Both the position numbers and the translations under genes were made by a program. DNA of 64,000 nucleotides from Methanobacteriota archaeon (GTDB taxonomy: Archaea; Halobacteriota; Methanosarcinia; Methanosarcinales; Methanosarcinaceae). The DNA lies in assembly GCA_023399215.1 (NCBI GenBank), contig JAEWQJ010000027.1, positions 27,063 to 91,062 on the forward strand, given 5' to 3'. Of the stretch, positions 7,050 through 14,139 are shown piece after piece (the stretch's first letter is position 1; each line of letters starts with the position of its first letter). The notes under the pieces are model-generated. The model was not told where the DNA came from and searched no databases. It saw only the letters and a program-made list of their open reading frames with translations.

Positions 7050-8960
7050 ATGCAGGAATTAAAAAAGCGGAAAGAAGATTTCGAGGGTATTCACGGGTCA
7101 GGCTCATCTTTATCGTTTAGCCATGCCTTCAATCCTTCCACAATATTGAATATTGAACTCAGGGATGTCCTGGCGACTCCACGAAAAATGCCAAGGAAAG
7201 TCAGGGAAGAAATTGCAGAAATTCTTGTTTATGAGCTTTTTTCAGAAAATGGGTACGAAATAAAAGATGAAAAGTTGTTTATGAGTAAATTTGGAGCTTT
7301 TTATCCAATCTTTTTAGGTTTAAGAGATTTTGGAATCTGGGCTGAAATAAAAACTCTTGCCGAAGCCAACAATCTGGCAGGTGTTTTTATACTTAGGGCT
7401 CTGCTTGAAGAACTTTTTACACTTCTGGATGACTATGGAAAGATGGAATCTGAATTTTCAAAAAAGTTTGCAAGAAACCTGGAAAAAAGCCTTAAAGCTC
7501 TGGGGAAGCTAATCGATGAAACTCAATCGGTATGGGAACGAAACAGAATAAGAGATCTTGAGGAAAATTTCTGGTTGCAGGAAAATCCTAACATATCCGA
7601 TCAACAGGTAACTCCCGAAAATAAACAGGAAAGTTCTCTCAAACAAGAAAGTTCCCTTACACAGGAAAGTTCTCTCAAACAGGAAAGTTCTCTTCCACAG
7701 GAGAGTTCTTTCCAGCAGGAAAATTCTCTTGAGCAGGAGAATTCCTTCCAGCAGGAAAATTCTCTTGAGCAGGATAACTCCTTCCAGCAGGAGAGTTCTC
7801 TTCAACAGGAAAATTCCTTTGAACAGGAAAGTTCCCTGCAAGACGTTGAGCACGAGACCTGGGAAAATCCGGATATGCAGGCTGGAAATACTGCGGGATC
7901 CGAAAGGCTTGCTTTAATGACTCTGAACTTCATGTCTTCGGAGAAGGCAGGAGAAGCCCTTGATTCTGTTATAGAAGAAAGCATAGCTGCAAAAATTGAA
8001 GAGCTTATCCCTGTGCTTGAAGACCACCTTGAAATGCTAGAAATTCTCTCAATGCTCTTTCCGGGCAGATCCTGGGATTACTCCTTGAAGGCTCTTCACA
8101 GAGAATACTTCGGAAACCTTGAAAAATACGCCGCACTTCTTAGAAAGAGCTCGGCTATTCACGAAATTCTTGAGCAGGTAGGAAGAATCGAGCTTGAGTA
8201 CGGCTCAAAAAAGCTGAGTTTATCTCCGTACAGCAAAAGCGAAGTCCATTCGGTTACCCTTTCGGGTGATCTCCATACATTACTTCCAGCAGAAACCGTA
8301 AAGCTAAAAAATCCTCTCCTGAAGCGTAAATTCTATGCTGATATGCTTGAAGGAAAACTCCTGACCTACCAGCTAAAAGGAGAAAACTGGAACTCGGATA
8401 ATGCAGGAAAAAAGAGAAAAGGGCCTGTAGTCGCCCTTGTAGACACCTCGGCATCGATGCGGGGAAGCCCTGAGCTTCTTGCAAAAGCCGTAGTTCTGGC
8501 AGTTACGAGAAGAATGTTAACAGAAAACAGGGATGTTAAAGTGATTCTCTTCTCTTCCAAGTGGCAGACAGTCGAAATTGAACTTACAAATAAAAAGCGC
8601 ATGGGTGAGGAGTTTCTAGAGTTCCTGAAGTTCACTTTTGGTGGCGGCACCGATTTTAATACCGCACTTCGCGCAGGCCTTAAGGCTATGAAAAACGAAA
8701 AAGCCTTCGAGGGAGCTGATCTTCTTTTCCTTACCGATGGTTATTCCGAACTCTCAGAAAGGCCCCTTATTCGGGAATGGAATGAGATCAAAGCCGAAAG
8801 ACGAGCCCGGATCTTTTCCCTGATAATTGGAAATTATGATGCCGGCGGACTGCAACAAATTTCTGACCACACATATCTCATAGGGAATGCCGAAAACTGG
8901 GATATTGCAGAAAGCCCTGCAAGTTTTGTGAAGGCGATAAGCAAACCTTACAGGTTTTAA
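7050..8960 (+). CDS. VWA-domain protein, ViaA/CoxE-like partner of the MoxR ATPase
   Basis: 636 residues from ATG 7050; a TTG at 7023 is in frame, but AGGAAAA precedes the ATG. The C-terminal third is a von Willebrand A domain with MIDAS motif DTSAS (about 465-469), GGGTDF and LFLTDGYSE. The N-terminal part is helical, as in ViaA. Between them, about residues 193-264 form twelve consecutive hexapeptides of pattern QE(S/N)S(L/F)x, encoded by an 18-bp repeat at 7626-7841 and probably an unstructured, Gln/Glu/Ser-rich linker. It lies in one operon with the MoxR gene. Such pairs assemble or remodel metalloenzymes or membrane complexes in bacteria; the target here is unknown. Confidence 0.88.
   Translation: MQELKKRKEDFEGIHGSGSSLSFSHAFNPSTILNIELRDVLATPRKMPRKVREEIAEILVYELFSENGYEIKDEKLFMSKFGAFYPIFLGLRDFGIWAEIKTLAEANNLAGVFILRALLEELFTLLDDYGKMESEFSKKFARNLEKSLKALGKLIDETQSVWERNRIRDLEENFWLQENPNISDQQVTPENKQESSLKQESSLTQESSLKQESSLPQESSFQQENSLEQENSFQQENSLEQDNSFQQESSLQQENSFEQESSLQDVEHETWENPDMQAGNTAGSERLALMTLNFMSSEKAGEALDSVIEESIAAKIEELIPVLEDHLEMLEILSMLFPGRSWDYSLKALHREYFGNLEKYAALLRKSSAIHEILEQVGRIELEYGSKKLSLSPYSKSEVHSVTLSGDLHTLLPAETVKLKNPLLKRKFYADMLEGKLLTYQLKGENWNSDNAGKKRKGPVVALVDTSASMRGSPELLAKAVVLAVTRRMLTENRDVKVILFSSKWQTVEIELTNKKRMGEEFLEFLKFTFGGGTDFNTALRAGLKAMKNEKAFEGADLLFLTDGYSELSERPLIREWNEIKAERRARIFSLIIGNYDAGGLQQISDHTYLIGNAENWDIAESPASFVKAISKPYRF
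7626..7841 (+). repeat. 18-bp coding repeat, twelve copies
   Basis: Twelve in-frame 18-base units in the VWA gene encode QESSLK-like hexapeptides. Neighbouring units differ mainly by S/N and L/F codon changes, and higher-order pairs (QENSLE QENSFQ) recur, so the array grew by duplication. Copy number may vary between strains. Confidence 0.9.
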
Positions 8961-9088
8961 TTTCCCGGATATAAGTTCCTGGATATAAGTTCCCAAATAT
9001 TTTTGATTTTCATATATTTTTGATAAAGTGGTATTTTTTAAGATGGTTTTGGTCCTTCGCACTGTAGCTATTTTTGGTCCTTCGTACT

Positions 9089-9865
9089 TTAATGCCTGTG
9101 CTTGAAAAGTTTCTGCAGACCTTCCCCAAAATCTTCCAGGTCTTTCCGTGCTGGGGTCTGGCGCCTGGATATGCTTGACAGGACAGAAAATGCCGCCTGT
9201 TTACTCCGGCTAGCTCCTTTAAGCAACCCTATTTCGATCATTGCAACAATTAATTCGGAAATGATTTTTTGGTCTCTGGGACTCAGGTTATTCCATTTTT
9301 CGTTGATCTTTTTCGAGGAGTCCACTATTGATTCTTTTCTTTCGGATGCTATTGTTGAGGCTTTTGAGGAAGCTGCTTTTGAGGCATTTATTATCTGTTT
9401 TCTTCCATAGGAAGCCGTTTCCAGAAAGACTTTGAAAGCATTCTCTGAGATCTTTTTTAGTCTTGCTCTTTGATTTATAGGGATTTCCTCTCCCGAAGCC
9501 TTCCGAAAATCACTTTCAGAGCCTCTACTTTCCATAATTTTACGGACCTCTCTAAAGATCTCCAAAATCTCCTCCTCAGACCTCGTTTTAAGGTATTCTC
9601 TGAGTTTTTCCAGAAGGTCCGAGTCGATTAGTTCTGAATCCGCTTCATAAGAGGAGTTCGGATTGTGGAAAAAATCCTCATCTACTTCAATATCATCTAC
9701 TTCGACGTCATCTACTTCAACGTCGTCTATCTCAACGAAATCAGCATCAATTATAGGACTGGATCCAAAGATATCTTCACGTGATGAAACCTTTCTGGAT
9801 TTGGATTTATTCCGGATTCTGAACCCTGCATCTGAAAGTCTGTCAAATACTCTGTCTTTAAGCAA
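9089..9865 (-). CDS. Unknown protein with acidic valine/aspartate repeat
   Basis: 258 residues, convergent with the VWA gene (128 bases between stops). Layout: basic N-terminus (about 1-30, RIRNKSKSRKVSS), then a short acidic repeat of EVDDVEVDD type at about 43-60. A helical acidic/basic segment follows (LLEKLREYLKTRSEEEILEIFREVRKI), then an Ala/Ser/Lys-rich helix (residues about 145-190), and a hydrophobic helix (IISELIVAMIEIGLLKGA) before a basic tail. No signal peptide, no catalytic motif, no recognised family. Position opposite the MoxR/VWA pair is suggestive but does not prove a link. Confidence 0.75.
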   Translation of the reverse strand: MLKDRVFDRLSDAGFRIRNKSKSRKVSSREDIFGSSPIIDADFVEIDDVEVDDVEVDDIEVDEDFFHNPNSSYEADSELIDSDLLEKLREYLKTRSEEEILEIFREVRKIMESRGSESDFRKASGEEIPINQRARLKKISENAFKVFLETASYGRKQIINASKAASSKASTIASERKESIVDSSKKINEKWNNLSPRDQKIISELIVAMIEIGLLKGASRSKQAAFSVLSSISRRQTPARKDLEDFGEGLQKLFKHRH

Positions 9866-10294
9866 GAAAATGCACTCCTTCCTGAAAATAAATGCCTTCC
9901 CTCTTAAAACAAAAAACTTTACTTGCGCGGAAATAATTAGTAGTCGGCAATTTTAGTATCAACCCGCTGTTAGATATAAGGTTAATTTAGGTACCTGCGT
10001 ATTAATTTTACCTGCGTATCAATTTAGTTACCTGTCAGGAGTTTAATTTTGAGACTTGATATCTTTTTCTGTTTATCTCTTTTCAGCAAAGTTTGAGTTT
10101 CTAGATCTGGCTGGGAAATCTCAGAACCAGGCGAACAATCACCTGCCTTTTTTGAAGCCAAACATAAAAAACGGATAACAGAAATTGAGCTATTTAATCC
10201 CTTATTTTGTAAAAATAACTGCAAATTGATTTGCAGTTTGAGTAATTATTTTATAAGTTTCACACCTTAGTAAATAATGAGCGAGGTTAACAAT
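9866..10294. other. Gene-free divergent spacer
   Basis: About 430 bases between the acidic protein gene and the Ser-rich secreted protein gene. A phrase near TTACCTGCGTATyAATTT recurs at about 9991-10040. A 66-codon frame on the minus strand (10024-10224) has no ribosome site and no family resemblance, and is not called. Confidence 0.5.
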
Positions 10295-11743
10295 ATGCAC
10301 ATAATGGATACTAAGGCGTTAAAAGGAATCGTATGCGTGCTCCTTGTCGTAGCAATACTTTCGATTGCCTGTACAGGAGCAGAGAATGGGAATAGCTCCG
10401 TGCCTGCAACAGAAGAAGTGCAGTCAAAAGTCGGGGTCAGTGCTTCCAACAGTTCATCGTCTTCGAGTTGGGACAGTGGTTCCAGTAGTTCATCGTCTTC
10501 GAGTTGGAGTAGTGGTGGCAGCAGTGCATCATCTTCGAGTTATGCCGGGGCTTACTTCCCCAAGTTTCAGAAAGTCAGGGTTGATCCGGCTTATAAGCAA
10601 CTTGAACTTGAACCTGGAGATCGTGAAAACTTTATTGTAACCGTTGAGAACAAAGACAACAAGACAATCGAGTTGAAGCCGAAATCTGTAATCCCTCCTT
10701 ACACGGAAAATTTCATAAACGAAAGCTGGATCAGAATAAGTCCTTCAGAGGGGGCTCTGAAGCCTGGTGAAAAACAGGAATTTCAGGTAGAAGTGAACAT
10801 ACCAAAGGATGCTGATCTTGGAAACTATGTCATGCTCCTTTCTTTCACGGAAAAGGTGCCTGAAGGAGATGTAGCCGGGAGTTATCCGAATTCTACAGGC
10901 ACAATGCAGCTGAACTTATATTTATGGGTTAAGCCTTCAGTCCAGATTCTTGCACCTTATGTAAATGACCTTGTTGAAGCCGGAAAGGATTATACTTATG
11001 AAATAAAGCTCAAGAACACAGGAAATAAAGATATTGCAATTTCCCCTGAGCTTACTGAAGGAGGCATCATCTACGCTGATGCAGTTTCCTCTGCAGGAAT
11101 GTCGCGACAGGTCTTTGGAGACGATGCGTTACGTGTCGAAGCTCCTGAGAAAATAAAAGCCGGACAAACAGCTATCGTAAAACTTGAACTTGCAGTTCCT
11201 GCTGATGCAAAAGGCAGCTATAGAGGCAGCTTTGACTTGAATATTGACGACCCTGGAATTCGTGAATATGAGGAAAGGGTTTCTCTGAATTTCCGTATTC
11301 TTCCAGTGCCCGGGAAGCCTTATGAAAATACCTTTGAAGCCGGGACAGATGGCCCTATCACCCTGGAGATCAAAGCCAATCAGTATGGTTACGGCCTGTA
11401 TACTACAGGAGGAAACCAGAATCTTAAACCTTCCTTTAATGTGAGCCTAACAGATCCTTCAGGAAATGATGTTACCCCTACTCTTGTAAACACAAAATAT
11501 AGTGGCTCGATAAGTATAGTGGATGATACGTATCCACAGACGTCTTATTCTCTTCCATATATGTCCTCAAGAGTTACGAGCAATATGGAAACTAGATACC
11601 AGGGAAATTATCAGGGAGGCACTACAACCTTTGTTGAAACCTATACCGCGCCTGGAGCTGCAGGAAAATGGACGCTTTCTATCTTTCCCAAAAATACCGA
11701 GAGCTTTGATTATACCGTAACAATTGGAGCTGCTGAAAAATAA
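10295..11743 (+). CDS. Exported Ser-rich protein with NEW3-like immunoglobulin-fold repeats
   Basis: 482 residues from ATG 10295, chosen because GCGAGGTT sits 7 bases upstream; in-frame ATGs at 10277 and 10304 flank it. A signal peptide (KGIVCVLLVVAILSIAC) ends at a Cys that could be a lipid-attachment site. Residues about 40-85 are a Ser/Trp/Gly low-complexity linker encoded by a duplicated 33-base unit. The rest resembles archaeal COG1470/NEW3-type beta-sandwich repeats (LEPGDRENFIVTVENKDNK; LKPGEKQEFQVEV; EIKLKNTGNKDI; IKAGQTAIVKLELAVP). No membrane anchor at the C-terminus. Likely a cell-surface protein; ligand unknown. Confidence 0.75.
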   Translation: MHIMDTKALKGIVCVLLVVAILSIACTGAENGNSSVPATEEVQSKVGVSASNSSSSSSWDSGSSSSSSSSWSSGGSSASSSSYAGAYFPKFQKVRVDPAYKQLELEPGDRENFIVTVENKDNKTIELKPKSVIPPYTENFINESWIRISPSEGALKPGEKQEFQVEVNIPKDADLGNYVMLLSFTEKVPEGDVAGSYPNSTGTMQLNLYLWVKPSVQILAPYVNDLVEAGKDYTYEIKLKNTGNKDIAISPELTEGGIIYADAVSSAGMSRQVFGDDALRVEAPEKIKAGQTAIVKLELAVPADAKGSYRGSFDLNIDDPGIREYEERVSLNFRILPVPGKPYENTFEAGTDGPITLEIKANQYGYGLYTTGGNQNLKPSFNVSLTDPSGNDVTPTLVNTKYSGSISIVDDTYPQTSYSLPYMSSRVTSNMETRYQGNYQGGTTTFVETYTAPGAAGKWTLSIFPKNTESFDYTVTIGAAEK

Positions 11744-12343
11744 ACAGGTTCCACCTTTTTTCTTTTAATTTCAAACATTTCGGATATTGAGTGAAAGTCT
11801 AAATTTTATATACTTTGTAAAAATGAGGAAGTTTCAGATTGCTTAAGGCTTTTGAAATTTTTTAGCCCTCTTTTGGCAGCTGAAAGTAGAATCTAGTTCA
11901 TTTTTTTACTAATATTGTTTTTCTCAACTCTTTACATTATATCTAAATCAATTCCTCTAGCTAGGTTATCCCTGTCATTCTCAATATATAATTATTGTGT
12001 AAGGGGAAATGACAAAACATTGTTAAACAACTAATCCTTATGATAATGATTTCTAATTAAATTCATAAAATATACTACTAAAAATTATTTATATATAAGT
12101 ATATTTACTATCAAAATAAGTTAGGCTTTTACTATCACATAAGTTATACTTTTACTATCACATAAGTTATACTTTTACTATTACATAAGTTATATTTTTA
12201 CTATTACATAAGTTATATTTTTACTATCAACATAAGTTATACTTATATACTCTTGGTTTTCTGGATCTATTGTGTTAATGCTTTTCGATTTGATGTCTAA
12301 ATTCTAAATCCAAAGTGAATAATATTTCCTGGAATGTGATTTT
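11744..12343. other. Gene-free stretch with promoter-proximal repeat
   Basis: 600 AT-rich bases. The first part has a T-rich tract (11756-11767), possibly the terminator of the preceding gene. A 23-bp tandem repeat fills 12101-12245, followed by a TATA-like ACTTATATACT at 12241-12251 about 95 bases before the transglutaminase-like gene. Confidence 0.6.
12101..12245. repeat. 23-bp tandem repeat, about six copies
   Basis: Head-to-tail units near ACTTTTACTATCACATAAG plus TTAT, the first diverged and the last with one extra base. The unit itself contains a TATA-like string, and the array abuts the likely promoter of the next gene, so it could carry regulator sites; this is inference. Confidence 0.85.
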
Positions 12344-13624
12344 ATGGTATACTGGAATTGGAAATTAACAAGGAATGGAGCAGTAAGATTTGGTTTACTG
12401 CTTTTATTATTTTCTTTTGTATTCCAGAATCTAGCATTGATCAATGCTAAGTTTTTGTCACAGTTTCCTGTAGGTGATCTTTTACTGCTGGCTATAGGTA
12501 TTTTCTTATTACGTCATGTCTACAGAGTACTAAAATGGTATAAAGTTTGGTTTAAATATGGAAGAAAGACGATTTGGAATGTAATAGTTCATCTATGTAT
12601 ATACCTGATAGTGTTTTCAGTCGTTTTATCGTTTCCTCTGGATTTAAAGCAGGTCTCACCACACAATGATAAAGCAATAACTGATAGGGAGATAACTAAA
12701 GATACAACTCCGAAGGCTGTAACACCCGAAGCAAATAATGCAGTTACATCAGCAGTTGTGCCAACAGTTACAACAGCATCTGATGAAAGTAAAAAACCGC
12801 AAGACAATGTAGTAAAATCAACAACAGAGGCATCCAGGTATAAAACAGATCCGAAAACAGTAAACTATGAATATATTTTGCGTGGTAATCGTGGTCACAT
12901 CTCGTATACTGTATACGGTGGCCTCAACGATCATCTCAAAATATTACCTAGAACCATCACTTATTACAATGATATGCCTACAGACATCGATTTTATTAAT
13001 CGAGACTTAAATAATGAAGACCAGAAACAGTTACTAGACCCACTAATTACAGAAATTCAGAATATTACTTCAAATAAAGATGATCAAGCCAGAATTGCAA
13101 TAAGTCTTGTACAGCACCTGGATTACGATTGGGATGCCCTTAAATCTGGGAATATAGAAGGAAAATACCCTTATGAGGTCTTGTATACAGGTTCTGGTGT
13201 ATGCTCTGAAAAGACTAAGTTACTTGCTTATTTATTACGAGGCTTAGGGTATGGGGTCTCGATATTCCGCTTTGATGAAAATGGTGATTTTTCAGGGCAT
13301 GATGCTATTGGTCTTGCTTGTCCTCAACAATATAGCTATGAACATACAGGTTATTGCTTTGTTGAGACTACGGCACCGGCTATTATTACATACAGCTCAG
13401 GGGATTATTATGCATCTGATAACAGTACATCGTTTATCAAATTACCTACAAATCCCCGCTTATTGAAAATAAGCGATGGTAATTCCTTTAATAGTGTTGC
13501 GGAAGAATATTATGATGCCATCGAATATAATCGTTTAACACATGAAGTAGAAATATTGAGCAGTAAAAATTACGACAAATGGAATCAGTTAGTAACTAAA
13601 TACGGAATGCAAACTAATAATTGA
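12344..13624 (+). CDS. Membrane-anchored transglutaminase-like cysteine peptidase-fold protein
   Basis: 426 residues. Three hydrophobic segments near the N-terminus (about 15-35, 43-58 and 80-100) are followed by a Thr/Val/Lys-rich linker (about 105-160). The extracytoplasmic domain is of transglutaminase-like type: SGVCSEKTKLLAYLLRGLG with the nucleophile Cys at about residue 287, GHDAIGL with the catalytic His at about 322, and CFVETT as the third-residue strand. Such domains act as peptidases or cross-linkers in archaea. It is a single gene with no obvious partner; its base composition is more AT-rich than that of the metabolic genes. Confidence 0.8.
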   Translation: MVYWNWKLTRNGAVRFGLLLLLFSFVFQNLALINAKFLSQFPVGDLLLLAIGIFLLRHVYRVLKWYKVWFKYGRKTIWNVIVHLCIYLIVFSVVLSFPLDLKQVSPHNDKAITDREITKDTTPKAVTPEANNAVTSAVVPTVTTASDESKKPQDNVVKSTTEASRYKTDPKTVNYEYILRGNRGHISYTVYGGLNDHLKILPRTITYYNDMPTDIDFINRDLNNEDQKQLLDPLITEIQNITSNKDDQARIAISLVQHLDYDWDALKSGNIEGKYPYEVLYTGSGVCSEKTKLLAYLLRGLGYGVSIFRFDENGDFSGHDAIGLACPQQYSYEHTGYCFVETTAPAIITYSSGDYYASDNSTSFIKLPTNPRLLKISDGNSFNSVAEEYYDAIEYNRLTHEVEILSSKNYDKWNQLVTKYGMQTNN

Positions 13625-14139
13625 AACACAATTTTCTAAATTTTATAATTGTATGTTTTTAAATTCATTTTTTAATCTTTTTAGTTATTCGTGCCTTTCT
13701 TTTTTACTTGTACTATTTTCATATCTGAAAAATACAGGCTAAAGAGCCAGTGTACCTTAAGCTAGATTATAATCAACAATTATTATACTGGTTAATCTAT
13801 AATTACATGAGGCACAATTTTTAGGATTCTATAAAAAAATAGAGGAAAATACTTCAACGGGAGCAAACTTTTGTATGTAAAAAGGGAGTAGTAAACCCGA
13901 AGGAATAAAATAGTCTGAAGATAAGATGGGGCTTCATACTATCAAGAGATTCACACAATAAAGAGATTCGCACGATTAAAAAATTGATGCGATAACGAAA
14001 TTGGCAAGATAAAGAACTTTACGTGATAAAGAACTTTACGTGATAAAGAAATCGACGTGGTAAAAAAATTGACGTGATAAAGAGAAAATCTATAATATCA
14101 TAATTTTAGTTTCATATTTCTGCTGGAGGTAATAAATAT
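13625..14139. other. Gene-free stretch upstream of aconitase
   Basis: About 515 bases with no gene. The last part (13943-14084) is a regular 17-bp array, then a TATA-like TCTATAATATC at about 14089-14099 and the GGAGGT ribosome site of acnA. Confidence 0.6.
13943..14084. repeat. Iteron-like 17-bp array, eight units, upstream of aconitase
   Basis: Eight consecutive units with an exact 17-base period start at 13943, 13960, 13977, 13994, 14011, 14028, 14045 and 14062; the consensus is AAAGAAnTTnACGTGAT. Units 5 and 6 are identical and the outer ones diverge. The array ends right before the likely acnA promoter. A period of 17 is not a whole number of helical turns. Confidence 0.9.

Noticed and set aside
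7509..7853. Minus-strand ORF of repeated LLKRIFLLEG type
   Set aside because: Shadow of the 18-bp coding repeat of the VWA gene, which has the clear domain on the plus strand.
10024..10224. 66-codon minus-strand ORF before the Ser-rich protein gene
   Set aside because: No ribosome site, no domain pattern, lies in the promoter region of the next gene and over local repeats.
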